Positions 17,472 through 26,502 of a stretch of DNA of 64,000 nucleotides are shown here, in pieces. The stretch covers positions 62,001-126,000 of the forward strand of contig NZ_VTSR01000008.1 of assembly GCF_008329715.1 (NCBI RefSeq). Reading direction: 5' to 3'. Origin of the DNA: Gimesia chilikensis. GTDB lineage: Bacteria > Planctomycetota > Planctomycetia > Planctomycetales > Planctomycetaceae. The notes beneath the pieces are model-generated. The model was given only the letters and a program-made list of their open reading frames with translations, made no database searches and had not been told where the DNA came from. The number at the start of each line of letters is the position of its first letter. Positions within the stretch are counted from its first letter, which is position 1. A program made the position numbers and the translations under genes.

Positions 17472-18299
17472 TCAGTCTGGAATGGATGTCACGAGTTCTT
17501 CTGAAACCGCTTCCAGAACGTCTGACGTAATCAGCGGTAGCTCGTCGGCATAACCGACCAGCAGTCCCAGGTCACACAGGCGATTGATCTTGCGCGGATT
17601 CCCCTGCGTCAGTTCGAACAACGTCTGGAATGCAGACGCTTCGAACACCGGTTCGGTCCGGCCGGCGACCTGTAGACGATGCTCAACGTACCGTTGTGTC
17701 TCTTCTGCAGAAAACGGTCTGAGCAGACAGCGGACCGAAATACGGTCATCCAGCTGAGCGGAACGTTGCAGGTGACTCAACAACAACCGGTCTCCTACCA
17801 GCAACAGCGTGAAGTCGACATCGGAGGTCTGCTGAAAATTGAGCAGCTGATGCAGTGTCTCGAAAATTCGCTGGTCTGCAATCAGATGTGCTTCATCGAT
17901 CACGATCACGGGCTGTGCCCCCTGATCACAAAGCAGCTGTAACTGTCGATGCAGGGCGCGGATGATGCGATCCTTCCCAGTCACTCCCGGCTCGATGCCC
18001 GCCTCTTCTGCTCCTAACTCAACCGCGAGATATGAAATCAACTCGACAGGTGAAAGCTGGGGAAAGACCAGTTGTACGAACGGCTGATGCCGCTCTGCAA
18101 GCTGACTTTTCAGCACGTGGCACAGGTAGGATTTCCCGCTGCCCGGGTTCCCGACCAGCAGACCGGCTCCCTTGCGGTTCTCCACCAGGTATTGCAACTT
18201 CAACAGTCCAGCCTGATGCGGGTGGCTCTCATAAAAATACCCAGCGTCCATCTTTTCTTCGAAAGGGCCGCTCTGCAGATTCCAGTAACTCTGATACAT
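17472..18299 (-). CDS. ExeA/GspA-like AAA ATPase
   Basis: A 275-residue ATPase of the ExeA family, whose members assemble secretion or exopolysaccharide machinery. The family opening YWNLQSGPFEEKMDAGYFYE is present, with Walker A GNPGSGKS (50-57), Walker B VIVIDEAHLI (D135, E136) and a C-terminal lid helix bundle with GNPRKINRLCDLGLLVGY. It lacks the peptidoglycan-binding tail and membrane helix of full ExeA, so it is a cytoplasmic ATPase only. The gene upstream, 56 bases away, encodes a single-pass membrane protein that may anchor it (inference). No secretin or other type II secretion gene is in the window. Confidence 0.88.
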   Translation of the reverse strand: MYQSYWNLQSGPFEEKMDAGYFYESHPHQAGLLKLQYLVENRKGAGLLVGNPGSGKSYLCHVLKSQLAERHQPFVQLVFPQLSPVELISYLAVELGAEEAGIEPGVTGKDRIIRALHRQLQLLCDQGAQPVIVIDEAHLIADQRIFETLHQLLNFQQTSDVDFTLLLVGDRLLLSHLQRSAQLDDRISVRCLLRPFSAEETQRYVEHRLQVAGRTEPVFEASAFQTLFELTQGNPRKINRLCDLGLLVGYADELPLITSDVLEAVSEELVTSIPD

Positions 18300-18355
18300 C
18301 GACTCTGATTCCCGCGAATGGTTGAAAGGTCTGAGACTTCCGCTTAATTGTTCTC

Positions 18356-18958
18356 TTAATAATTTCTTTTAGGAACAGCTGCGCTGCGCACTGTCGGCAG
18401 CTCGAGCTCTTCAATTTCTCCAGTTAGCCAGGCAGCCCCGGAGCTGCTTGCATTCTGCGTACCCCCGGACTGCCTGTTACCCGACACATAAATGGGCTGC
18501 GCTCCGGAAACCTGCTCGACGCGTCCACTCGTCTGCTGATCTCCATAATCGCGTCCCAACGCATGATAGACTCCCGAACCGGTCTCTCTGCTGCCTGCCG
18601 CCTGTTTCACAGAAACTGTCTGTACTTCCCCCATGGCTGCTTCCACATCAGCAACCGCTTCCTGCAGCGGCAGCTCCGCATCCAGACCAAATTCCATCGA
18701 CAGTTCATCCCCACTCCCCAGATCGGGTGCCAGCGACTCGGCATCGGAAAGCAGCTTATCTTCCACAGAAGGCTCTTCCAGTGAACCGAAGAAGGAAATC
18801 AGTGCCATCATTGAGCAGACACTGGCGATCAAACCGACGAAGACTTTAGCCGTCTGGTTCCAGCGAACTCCAAAGCGAGATTGGCGTTCGGTTTGAGAGG
18901 AATCTCGTGAGATGAGACTCAGAACTCTTTTGAATTTGAGAGACTTCAGCCAGCTCAT
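18356..18958 (-). CDS. Single-pass membrane protein of unknown function
   Basis: The ATG at 18956-18958 is chosen because GAAGGA stands 8 bases before it; a longer frame to 19057 has no such site. The 200-residue product has a basic cytoplasmic N terminus (SWLKSLKFKRVLSLISR), one membrane helix at about residues 37-58 (AKVFVGLIASVCSMMALISFF), and an outside part that is acidic at first and then rich in Gly, Ser and Gln, with no fold recognised. It precedes the ExeA-like ATPase on the same strand and is probably co-transcribed with it. The arrangement resembles ExeA/ExeB-type pairs, where a bitopic protein links the ATPase to the envelope, but no sequence similarity to ExeB was seen. Confidence 0.75.
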   Translation of the reverse strand: MSWLKSLKFKRVLSLISRDSSQTERQSRFGVRWNQTAKVFVGLIASVCSMMALISFFGSLEEPSVEDKLLSDAESLAPDLGSGDELSMEFGLDAELPLQEAVADVEAAMGEVQTVSVKQAAGSRETGSGVYHALGRDYGDQQTSGRVEQVSGAQPIYVSGNRQSGGTQNASSSGAAWLTGEIEELELPTVRSAAVPKRNY

Positions 18959-19187
18959 GACTCGATCCTTCGAGACGGGACTCTGTTTTGACAGCAGATC
19001 AGAATTCAATCCCTGAATTCCGGTTAGACAGGACACGGTGTCCGTTCTCCCCCTCAATCTGTTCTGTCGAGAGGCAGTCAGCGCTCTTTTTGTATCGGTT
19101 ACCGGGTGTATGACTCTTGATCATTTCACAGACTTGGTAAAAGGGGCAGACTTACCAAAATAAACCGGTGATACCTGTCGCTGAGAA
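18959..19187. other. Intergenic leader upstream of the membrane protein gene
   Basis: Between the membrane-protein start and the dapB terminator nothing beyond a leader is visible. No clear promoter pair was found. Confidence 0.4.
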
Positions 19188-19222
19188 CAAAAACTGCCGG
19201 CACCATCGCACGGTACCGGCAG
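19188..19222 (-). terminator. Terminator of dapB
   Basis: An 11-bp stem (CTGCCGGTACC against GGTGCCGGCAG, one G-U pair), a 7-base loop and TTTTTG on the minus strand, about 39 bases after the dapB stop. Confidence 0.85.
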
Positions 19223-19260
19223 CATTAGATTAGCAACATAACTTACTGACAGGCCGAGAT

Positions 19261-20064
19261 TTAGTTCAGGCCCAGCACATCCGCCATTGTATACAGACCC
19301 GCCTTCTGGGTTGTCAGATATTTGGCGGCCATCAGGGCGCCATAAACATAGCTGTCACGGGTATGGCCGCGGACTGTGAGGTCGATGGTCTCACCCATCA
19401 TGCCGAAGACAATCGTATGCTCTCCCACATTGTCACCGGTCCGCAATGCGTGATAGCCGATTTCACAGACCGGACGCGGACCGGGACGCCCTTCGCGTCC
19501 GTGAACGTGTTCGGTTTGGCCCATCTCGTCGGCAATGATTTCACCAAAATGCAATGCGGTCCCACTGGGTGCATCTTCCTTAAACCGGTGATGCCGCTCA
19601 ATGATTTCTACGTCCACTCCACTGGGAGTATTCTTCAGCGAATGGGCGGCTTCCCGCACCAGCTTCATCATCAGATTCACAGCCACGCTCATATTGGGGG
19701 CCAGAATCAGGGGAGTGGTCTGTGAAGCCGTCAGCACTTCGTTGCGCTGTTCCGGCGTCAATCCCGTGGTAGCAGCAACCAGCGGAATCTGCCGTTCAGC
19801 ACAGACCCCGGCGATTTTCACCAGTCCGGACGGCAGGGAGAAGTCGATGATCACATCCACGCGGTCGGTCAACTCAGACGTAATGTTCAGTCCAATAGGG
19901 CCGATGCCGGCCACTTCACCCACATCTTTACCCAGGGCGGGAGAAGTATCCGATTCCAGGGCAGCCCCCAGTTTCAGATCCGGATCCTGATATACGAGCA
20001 CAGCCACCCGCTGTCCCATCCGACCGCTGGCTCCATTGACTCCGACAAGAAGTTGATCGCCCAT
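19261..20064 (-). CDS. dapB: 4-hydroxy-tetrahydrodipicolinate reductase
   Basis: DapB reduces the product of DapA with NAD(P)H in the diaminopimelate/lysine pathway, in the cytoplasm. The nucleotide-binding motif GVNGASGRMGQRV is near the N terminus, and the catalytic helix ERHHRFKEDAPSGTALH carries the His-His and Lys used in catalysis. The ATG at 20062-20064 has GGGAG seven bases upstream; the frame could extend six codons to 20082 without a ribosome site. That gives 267 residues, the usual length. Diaminopimelate synthesis fits peptidoglycan, which planctomycetes are now known to have. Confidence 0.97.
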   Translation of the reverse strand: MGDQLLVGVNGASGRMGQRVAVLVYQDPDLKLGAALESDTSPALGKDVGEVAGIGPIGLNITSELTDRVDVIIDFSLPSGLVKIAGVCAERQIPLVAATTGLTPEQRNEVLTASQTTPLILAPNMSVAVNLMMKLVREAAHSLKNTPSGVDVEIIERHHRFKEDAPSGTALHFGEIIADEMGQTEHVHGREGRPGPRPVCEIGYHALRTGDNVGEHTIVFGMMGETIDLTVRGHTRDSYVYGALMAAKYLTTQKAGLYTMADVLGLN

Positions 20065-20210
20065 CTCACTGCTCCCATTCACAATAACGTTCTGATATTC
20101 GAACCAAAGATTTTTTGTTGGCTTAACTCTGTTGCAGATCGTAATACACGCACTGTCACTTTTCCATCAGAGCCCACCACTTTCTCCCTGCATTTTCCAG
20201 TTTATTCGCC

Positions 20211-21371
20211 TCAACTCACCAGCCTGCTGAGTGCCTGCTTGAGTTCCTCAATCACATCTGTTTCGGTCTCAGTTTCCAGACGGGTCTGGAGCGTCTCCAC
20301 AGTGGTCGGAGCTCCCAGTCGCCCCAGCGCCCAGGCCGCGGCTCCTCGAATCAACGGCTCCTCATCATTGAGTACTCCCAACAATGCCTGCACTGCAGTC
20401 TCGTCTCCCCGGTTCCCCAGTACGATGGCTGCATTCCGGAGCAACCCCGCCCGACGGGCCCGCGACATCGGCGTACTCTGGAACCGCTCCTGAAATGCAG
20501 CTTCATCCAGTGTCAGCAGTTCGCAGGCATCGACGGGGGTAAACGTTTCGACCGGCTGAAACGCTGTCTCTCCGCTGATCGGTGCCTTCCGATTCCAGGG
20601 ACAGACATCCTGACACACATCACAGCCAAACATCCAGTCCTGCATCCCCGGTCGTAACTCTGCAGGGATCGGCTGATCTCGCAATTCAATCGTCAGATAC
20701 GAAATGCACTTCCGCGCATCCAGCGTCCCTGCTTCCACGAACGCATCGGTCGGACAGGCTTCCAGGCACCGCGTGCAGGTGCCACAATGACTTGTTTGTT
20801 GCGGTTCGTCATATTCCAGCTCATCACTCAGCAGCAGCCCCGCCAGAAAAAACCAGCTTCCCTCCCGCTTGTTGAGCAGCAGCGTGTTCTTTCCAATCCA
20901 GCCCAGTCCTGCCAACTGAGCGAAGTCCCGCTCCAGCAGCGGCGCAGTATCGACAACACCCCGCGTTTCACAATCGGGATACTGCTCGCGAATCAAGCGC
21001 GACAGCTGCTTCAGCTTCTTGCGAATCACTTTGTGATAGTCGGTCGTCCCCCAGGCATAACGCGAAACCCGCGCCTCGGTTCCCGTCACTTCGGGCGGTG
21101 CTTCCGTCTGATAATTCAACGTCAGCATCAGCACACTGCGCACGGAACTCATCACATAGCGTGGATGTTCATAGGCCTCTTTACGACGTTCGAGATAGCT
21201 CATCTCTCCCGCGTATCCCTGGTTCAGCCAGTCCAGAAAGCTGTGATAACCAGTGGGCGTGACCGCCGGCGCAATCCCGGCCAGATCAAAGCCGACCTCG
21301 CGCGCCAGTCGCTTGATCAGCTCACTCTGCTGACTCAACGATTTCCCCGTGGTTTCGGCACTCTTACCCAT
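20211..21371 (-). CDS. queG: Epoxyqueuosine reductase with C-terminal HEAT-like repeat
   Basis: QueG performs the last step of queuosine tRNA modification, using cobalamin and two [4Fe-4S] clusters. Cluster motifs CGTCTRCLEACPTDA and FGCDVCQDVCPWN are intact, as are the N-terminal ITTDYHK-like segment (WGTTDYHKVIRKKLKQL) and LGWIGKNTLLL. After the core, residues about 310-386 form one or two HEAT/PBS-type repeats (NAAIVLGNRGDETAVQALLG, AAAWALGRLGA), found in a subset of QueG proteins. The ATG at 21369-21371 follows GGGAG; eight more upstream codons are open. The PhyH gene ends 28 bases upstream, so the two may share a transcript. Confidence 0.95.
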   Translation of the reverse strand: MGKSAETTGKSLSQQSELIKRLAREVGFDLAGIAPAVTPTGYHSFLDWLNQGYAGEMSYLERRKEAYEHPRYVMSSVRSVLMLTLNYQTEAPPEVTGTEARVSRYAWGTTDYHKVIRKKLKQLSRLIREQYPDCETRGVVDTAPLLERDFAQLAGLGWIGKNTLLLNKREGSWFFLAGLLLSDELEYDEPQQTSHCGTCTRCLEACPTDAFVEAGTLDARKCISYLTIELRDQPIPAELRPGMQDWMFGCDVCQDVCPWNRKAPISGETAFQPVETFTPVDACELLTLDEAAFQERFQSTPMSRARRAGLLRNAAIVLGNRGDETAVQALLGVLNDEEPLIRGAAAWALGRLGAPTTVETLQTRLETETETDVIEELKQALSRLVS

Positions 21372-21398
21372 TCTGCTCCCACAATTCGATGTCACTCA

Positions 21399-22196
21399 TC
21401 ACAGCGATGAATCTGCCTGCATCTGTTCCCACTGGGCATGACCGATTTTTAATACGTCTGCATCATCCCGTTTCGTCAGCGGTGTGTACTGAGGGTGTCG
21501 CGATTCTTTGTAAGGATCGTTGTGCTTCGTGTTGTAGCAACAGATGAATCCCCATCGTGGATGGTCGCTTTTATTCTGATCTGAGCGGTGGAGCAGATTG
21601 GAGTGAAAGAAGATCGCCGAACCCGGTTCCAACGTGCAATACACGAGTTCAAACCGCTCGCAGGCCGCAGCCACCCGCTCCGGATCTGCGCCGGTCTGGT
21701 CACCCACCTTGCCATGATTCATCCGCCCCATCAGATGGCTTCCTTTAAGCACCTGCAGGCAACCGTTCTCCTGGGTCGCCCGGTCGACGGCAATCATACA
21801 GCTGGCCATATCCGGAAACAGGCAACCGTTGTTGTACCAGTATCCGTAATCCTGGTGCCATGCCCAGGCACCACCCACCTTCGCTTCTTTCTGGATCATC
21901 TTATGGTGGTAGTGATAGACTTCATCTCCCAGCAGTTCTTCCATCCGGTCCACAACCCGGTGACCGGCGGCAATCGCACCGTAGATGTCATCGCCGACTT
22001 CGTTCTCCACGCTCAGTTTGACCGCGCCCCCTTCTCCGTCAGCCCGGCTGAAAGTCACCTGCTGCATCGCCAGGTCTGCCCGACCAATCTGCCCCAGCAG
22101 CGCTACTTCTTCCTCGCTGAATAACGATTCCACGACCACAAATCCGTCACGCTGAAACCGCTCGACTTCTTCATTTGAGAATAACGACGTCACCAT
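21399..22196 (-). CDS. Phytanoyl-CoA dioxygenase (PhyH) family protein
   Basis: A 265-residue Fe(II)/2-oxoglutarate-dependent dioxygenase fold. The iron facial triad is visible: H-x-D in AWHQDYGYWYN and the distal His in SNLLHRSDQN, with the Arg of HPRWGF as likely 2-oxoglutarate contact. ENGCLQVLKGSHLMG is the usual PhyH strand between them. The ATG at 22194-22196 is preceded by GGGGAGTGAGG; the longer frame to 22268 lacks a site. Planctomycetes have many PhyH proteins, and substrates are rarely known. It lies directly upstream of queG on the same strand, probably a chance pairing. Confidence 0.9.
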   Translation of the reverse strand: MVTSLFSNEEVERFQRDGFVVVESLFSEEEVALLGQIGRADLAMQQVTFSRADGEGGAVKLSVENEVGDDIYGAIAAGHRVVDRMEELLGDEVYHYHHKMIQKEAKVGGAWAWHQDYGYWYNNGCLFPDMASCMIAVDRATQENGCLQVLKGSHLMGRMNHGKVGDQTGADPERVAAACERFELVYCTLEPGSAIFFHSNLLHRSDQNKSDHPRWGFICCYNTKHNDPYKESRHPQYTPLTKRDDADVLKIGHAQWEQMQADSSL

Positions 22197-22333
22197 TTGC
22201 CTCACTCCCCATTCACTACTGCTAATGAGAGCTATTGAAATAACACCAGAGTTTTGCGGGTGGCACAAACAGAACCCGCGACATCCTTTATTCTACCGCC
22301 TCGCTTCCCGGGTTGCGAGTAGATCATTGCCAA

Positions 22334-22371
22334 ACAAAAAGACACAGTCCCTCACGTGAAGGACTGTGTCT
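22334..22371 (-). terminator. Terminator of pgk
   Basis: A perfect 11-bp stem AGACACAGTCC/GGACTGTGTCT around a 10-base loop, then TTTTTG on the minus strand, 30 bases after the pgk stop. Confidence 0.9.
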
Positions 22372-22400
22372 GAGAAACTCGATTATTCAGCGGGATTCAA

Positions 22401-23588
22401 TCAGGCTTCATCCAGCAGATTCACAGCTGCAAACTCCTGACCTTCCAGCATCGCCAGGCTGGCACCACCGCCGGTACTCACATGCGAGACCTGATCGGCA
22501 AAACCGAGCTGCTGGATCGCGGCGGCACTGTCACCACCACCGATGATGCTGGTTGCATTGCTGTCTGCGATCGCCTGGGCAACCGCTTTGGTTCCTTCAT
22601 CGAACGGCGGCATTTCGAACACACCCATCGGTCCGTTCCAGACCACTGTTTTAGCGGACTTCACTGTCTCAGCAAACAGTTTCGCTGATTCCGGTCCGAT
22701 GTCCAGTCCCTCGAAACCGTCAGGGATTTCACCGGCTTTCACAACCTGCTTGTTGCAGTTGCTGTTAAAGTCGTCGCCACAGTGTGTGTCGACCGGCAGC
22801 ATCAGTTTGTCGCCCCCTTTGGCGATCAGCTCTTTTGCCAGCTCGACCTTGTCCTTTTCTACCAGACTGTCACCAACCTGACCTCCCTGGGCCAGCGAGA
22901 ACGTGTAAGCCATCGCACCACCGATAAGCACCTTGTCGCAGATACCCAGCAGGTTGTTAATCACGTTGATCTTGTCAGAGACTTTCGCTCCCCCCAGAAT
23001 CGCCACGAACGGACGCTGAGGATTCGCAATCGCATCGGACAGGTATTGAATTTCTTTCGATACCAGGAAGCCAACTACTTTCGGCTTACCGTCCATGGCT
23101 TCCGGAACTGCAACCATCGAAGCATCGGTCCGGTGGCAGGTACCAAAAGCGTCGTTGCAGTAGATATCAGCGAAGGCAGCCAGCGCACCTGCGAAAGCGG
23201 CATCCCCTTTTTTCTCACCATCGTTGAACCGCAGGTTCTCCAGGATCAGCACCTGGCCATCTTCCAGGGCAGCGACCTTTGCCTTCGCATCGTCGCCAAC
23301 TGTATCCGTCGCGAAGGCGACGTCCTGATCCAGCAGCTTACCCAGGCAGGCAGCGGTTGGTTTCAGGCTGAATTTCGCATCACCGGCATCCCCCTTGGGA
23401 CGTCCCAGGTGACTCATCAGAATCAGGCGACCGCCACGATCGATAACGGACTTGATCGAAGGCAGAGCCATCCGCACCCGGCGATCATCGGTAATATTCA
23501 GATCGTCATCCAGCGGAACGTTAAAGTCGACACGCATCAATACGGTCTTACCCGCTACGTCTACGTTTTCAATTGTTTTCTTTGCCAT
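22401..23588 (-). CDS. pgk: Phosphoglycerate kinase
   Basis: Pgk makes ATP from 1,3-bisphosphoglycerate in glycolysis. The 395-residue protein has the substrate-binding motifs [18 protein letters not shown] and the nucleotide-binding [28 protein letters not shown] and [10 protein letters not shown] near the C terminus. Length is standard. It is monocistronic, with its own terminator, and followed upstream by frr after 142 bases. Confidence 0.98.
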   Translation of the reverse strand: MAKKTIENVDVAGKTVLMRVDFNVPLDDDLNITDDRRVRMALPSIKSVIDRGGRLILMSHLGRPKGDAGDAKFSLKPTAACLGKLLDQDVAFATDTVGDDAKAKVAALEDGQVLILENLRFNDGEKKGDAAFAGALAAFADIYCNDAFGTCHRTDASMVAVPEAMDGKPKVVGFLVSKEIQYLSDAIANPQRPFVAILGGAKVSDKINVINNLLGICDKVLIGGAMAYTFSLAQGGQVGDSLVEKDKVELAKELIAKGGDKLMLPVDTHCGDDFNSNCNKQVVKAGEIPDGFEGLDIGPESAKLFAETVKSAKTVVWNGPMGVFEMPPFDEGTKAVAQAIADSNATSIIGGGDSAAAIQQLGFADQVSHVSTGGGASLAMLEGQEFAAVNLLDEA

Positions 23589-23730
23589 GGAAACTTGAAC
23601 CTGTCTCTTTGATTACAGAGGTTAAGATAGAATGTGACTGTATTGAACCCGTCCGAAAAATGACGAATTCCTGCTAATACTGGCGGGAGCACTTTAAGTT
23701 GCGAGCGCGGGCTACTGAAAGACCGACGGA

Positions 23731-24291
23731 CTACTCGTCCATCACGTCCTTTTCTTTCGCATCCGCCATGCTGTTGACTTTACCTTCGAACTTTTTGGTC
23801 AGTTCCTGGATCTGATCCTTGGTATCGTCCCGTTCGTCTTCCCCCATCACTTTGTCTTTTTCGGACTGGTCAGCATGCTTGTTTGCATCCCGGCGGATGT
23901 TGCGGATCGAAATCCGGGCTTCTTCAGCCAGCTCTTTCACGCGTGAGACCAGCTGCCGACGACGTTCTGTCGAAAGTGGGGGAATGTTCAATCGCACGAC
24001 GCGACCATCGGTATTCGGTGCCAGTCCCATATCGCTGGCCTGGATCGCTTTGGCAATCTCTCCCACCATCTGGGCATCGAAGGGGCGAATCAGAATCTGC
24101 TGCGGCTCGGGAACGCTCACGTTCGCCATCTGCTTCAACGGAGTCGGCGAACCGTAGTAATCCACGCGGATCGAATCCACCAGACCGGGCGTGGCCCGCC
24201 CCGTACGAATCCCCTGCAGCTGACCTTGAAATACGTGAACCGCTTTGTCCATTCTCTCTTCCGCGTCGAGTAAAATTTCTGCCTGGTCCAT
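23731..24291 (-). CDS. frr: Ribosome recycling factor
   Basis: RRF splits post-termination ribosomes together with EF-G. The 186-residue sequence has the family layout: long three-helix bundle with GIRTGRATPGLVDSIRVDYYGSPTPLKQ near residue 27-54, IRPFDAQMVGEIAKAI and the helix VSRVKELAEEARISIRNIRRDAN. Length and motifs are normal. No pyrH or tsf gene is adjacent, although those often neighbour frr. Confidence 0.98.
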   Translation of the reverse strand: MDQAEILLDAEERMDKAVHVFQGQLQGIRTGRATPGLVDSIRVDYYGSPTPLKQMANVSVPEPQQILIRPFDAQMVGEIAKAIQASDMGLAPNTDGRVVRLNIPPLSTERRRQLVSRVKELAEEARISIRNIRRDANKHADQSEKDKVMGEDERDDTKDQIQELTKKFEGKVNSMADAKEKDVMDE

Positions 24292-24444
24292 GCTGCAAGT
24301 CCTTCGAATAGTTAGCTTTATCTGAATAGAATCGATGTCTGACTGGATACCGCTCGCACCACTGACCGGAAATGTTCAGTCTGTCAGCAACGCGAACTGG
24401 CCCGATTTTAGTTGACCAGCTCTGAAAATCAAACCGTCAGGAAC

Positions 24445-24483
24445 GAGAAAAACCAGCTGAAACAGGTTCAGCTGGTTTTTCTC
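24445..24483. terminator. Bidirectional terminator hairpin
   Basis: A perfect 17-bp inverted repeat starting GAGAAAAACCAGCTGAA, 5-base loop ACAGG, with A-runs and T-runs inside the arms so that it can work in both directions. It lies 45 bases after the CBS gene and is the only terminator between that gene and frr. Confidence 0.85.
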
Positions 24484-24527
24484 AGGCAAGACTCACTCTT
24501 CTATTTTACTCTGTAACAGGAGACCGA

Positions 24528-25007
24528 TCAGGCAATCGGCGACTCTTCCCGGTTCATAATGCCACTCAGATACAACAGGTTTTTCTCCTGAGGCAGATTG
24601 GTCTTGAACTGCAGATGTTTCAGTTCCGCCTTCAACAGATCACGGCGACTGATCTGGCCAACCAGGCAGTTTCCATCGCGGACGACCGGCAGACGACGTG
24701 TCGGCGTGCTCTGAAAAATCTGCGCAATGGTCAACAGATCCGTGTCTTCCGTGATACACCGCGGTTCCGTATCGATAAACGGAAAGATCTGCGTTGACGG
24801 CAACTGCTCATAGCTGGCTTTAATCAGCACATCCATGCAGCACCGTTCTGAAAAGACACCCAGTAATCTGCGTTCTGAATCCAATACGGGTGCACCGGAA
24901 ATCCGATGATTTAACAGCTTCCCGATTGCTTCATGTACATCCATGTCCGGAGTTAAGGTGATTAACTTCGTGACCATAATGTCTTTCGCGAGTACAGGCT
25001 TATCCAT
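24528..25007 (-). CDS. CBS-domain pair protein
   Basis: A 159-residue protein made of one Bateman module: CBS 1 at about 8-62 (AKDIMVTKLITLTPDMDVHEAI, HRISGAPVLD) and CBS 2 at about 79-130 (PRCITEDTDLLTIAQIF, RRLPVVRDG). CBS pairs bind adenosine nucleotides or S-adenosylmethionine and act as energy sensors. No effector domain is fused, so it must act through a partner that cannot be named. It is divergent from the MoxR-like ATPase across 446 bases and ends in its own terminator. Confidence 0.88.
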   Translation of the reverse strand: MDKPVLAKDIMVTKLITLTPDMDVHEAIGKLLNHRISGAPVLDSERRLLGVFSERCCMDVLIKASYEQLPSTQIFPFIDTEPRCITEDTDLLTIAQIFQSTPTRRLPVVRDGNCLVGQISRRDLLKAELKHLQFKTNLPQEKNLLYLSGIMNREESPIA

Positions 25008-25453
25008 AGCTTTTCCCCCCTTCTAAATTGGCGATTTTAGAGACCAGGTTAGTGAGTCACACAATAAACAGTGACAGGAAATGACTTCAGAACGATGGGA
25101 TCAGTGTGAACTCAATATAGAAATGAAATAACGCCTGGCACGTTATTCATAATCGAATGTGGAAAACTTTTACATTTTACCAACCACTTTTTGATTACTC
25201 AAAATCTTTTCCGCTGATCACGTATCCGTACATGTGCTCTGACCAGCGTTATCTTTTACAATTTCAACGACTTAACGATTTCTGCAAAAATTGATTCCTG
25301 CGTCTTTTACACCAATTTCTCCCCCATCCTGGAAGTCGAGACCTGACAGATACGCTCCGGGACGCTTATAATCAGGCTTCGCCTACTCAACTTTAGAATC
25401 TCCTGCACCAGCGGTGCTTCACAGCCCCTGGTCAGACAATAGAAATCAGGGCA
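25008..25453. other. AT-rich divergent intergenic region
   Basis: These 446 bases separate the leftward CBS gene from the rightward MoxR-like gene. The only element that could be placed is the promoter at 25343-25372. A small inverted repeat AATAACG/CGTTATT with a 7-base loop lies near 25130-25151. No ORF with a ribosome site was seen. Confidence 0.45.
25343..25372 (+). promoter_or_regulatory. Sigma-70-like promoter of the MoxR-like gene
   Basis: CTGACA (25343-25348), an 18-base spacer and TATAAT (25367-25372). The start codon follows 82 bases later. Confidence 0.55.
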
Positions 25454-26434
25454 ATGTCACAACGCGTGGAAATCGATGGTGTCGGACTGCATCTGGGACG
25501 GCCGGACCAGACCGTCAGCGACTGGATCGGACAACATGAAGCACTCAAGCAGTTGCTCGCCTGCTGGCTGGTGATCGACGAAAAAGATATGCCACTCACA
25601 CCACGACTGGTAGGCACACCCGGTATCGGAAAAACATCGCTGGCTATCGCAGGCGCACGCACGCGCGAGCAGGAACTCTACATCTATCAATGTACTGCAG
25701 ACACACGACCTGAAGACCTGCTGGTCACCCCGGTACTCGCCGAAAGCGGGAAGATCACTTATCACGCATCCCCACTCGTCAGTGCCATGATTCGTGGCGG
25801 CATCTGTGTGCTCGATGAAGGCAACCGCATGAATGAAAAATCATGGGCCAGCCTCGCACCACTGCTCGATCATCGGCGCTATATCGAATCCATTGTCGCC
25901 GGCGTCACAATTCCCGCACATCCCGATTTCCGCTGTGCGGTCACCATGAACGAGGATGAGTCCACCTTCGAAATCCCCGACTACATCCTCAGTCGTCTGC
26001 AGCCCAGCATCACCCTCGAACATCCGAACCGCGAAGATGAGAAAATGATCCTGCACTATCATCTCCCCTTCGCCGATGAGCATATGCTCGACCTGACCGT
26101 CGACTTCCTGCAGCAGTCACACAGCCTGAAACTCGATTTCTCAACCCGCGATGGCATCAACGTGCTGCGACTGGCACTCAAACGTGCCGCCCAGGATAAA
26201 GAACACCCCCTCAGCAAAGACACCATCTGGCTCGAGTCCCTGAAGAGCTGCCTGGGTGATGATGCCCTCGACCTCGAATCTCTCTCAGAAAAGCGTCAGC
26301 AGAATCTGGGTGGCAACATGATGCCGATGGGGCTGGGAGACTTCTTCTTCTCCCCGGATAACCCCCTGCATCCGGATCGGGATGATGACGATTTCGAAGA
26401 CTTCGAGGATGACGAAGACGACGACAACTATTAA
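25454..26434 (+). CDS. MoxR/AAA_5-type ATPase with acidic tail
   Basis: A 326-residue AAA+ ATPase of the MoxR/dynein-related kind, usually a chaperone that activates metalloenzymes with a VWA-domain partner. Walker A is [10 protein letters not shown] (about 53-62), Walker [13 protein letters not shown], and sensor-type residues lie in [10 protein letters not shown] and ILSRLQPSI. Residues 230-326 form a lid, then a strongly acidic tail with runs of Asp and Glu ([18 protein letters not shown]). No VWA gene is adjacent in this window, which is unusual for MoxR. The gene downstream is on the other strand, so it is monocistronic. Confidence 0.88.
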   Translation: MSQRVEIDGVGLHLGRPDQTVSDWIGQHEALKQLLACWLVIDEKDMPLTPRLVGTPGIGKTSLAIAGARTREQELYIYQCTADTRPEDLLVTPVLAESGKITYHASPLVSAMIRGGICVLDEGNRMNEKSWASLAPLLDHRRYIESIVAGVTIPAHPDFRCAVTMNEDESTFEIPDYILSRLQPSITLEHPNREDEKMILHYHLPFADEHMLDLTVDFLQQSHSLKLDFSTRDGINVLRLALKRAAQDKEHPLSKDTIWLESLKSCLGDDALDLESLSEKRQQNLGGNMMPMGLGDFFFSPDNPLHPDRDDDDFEDFEDDEDDDNY

Positions 26435-26502
26435 ATCGTCATCAAATCCCGTCAGGCACTCGCGGTCGACTCAGATCGTTAATACCGATTGCCTGAGTTG
26501 CC

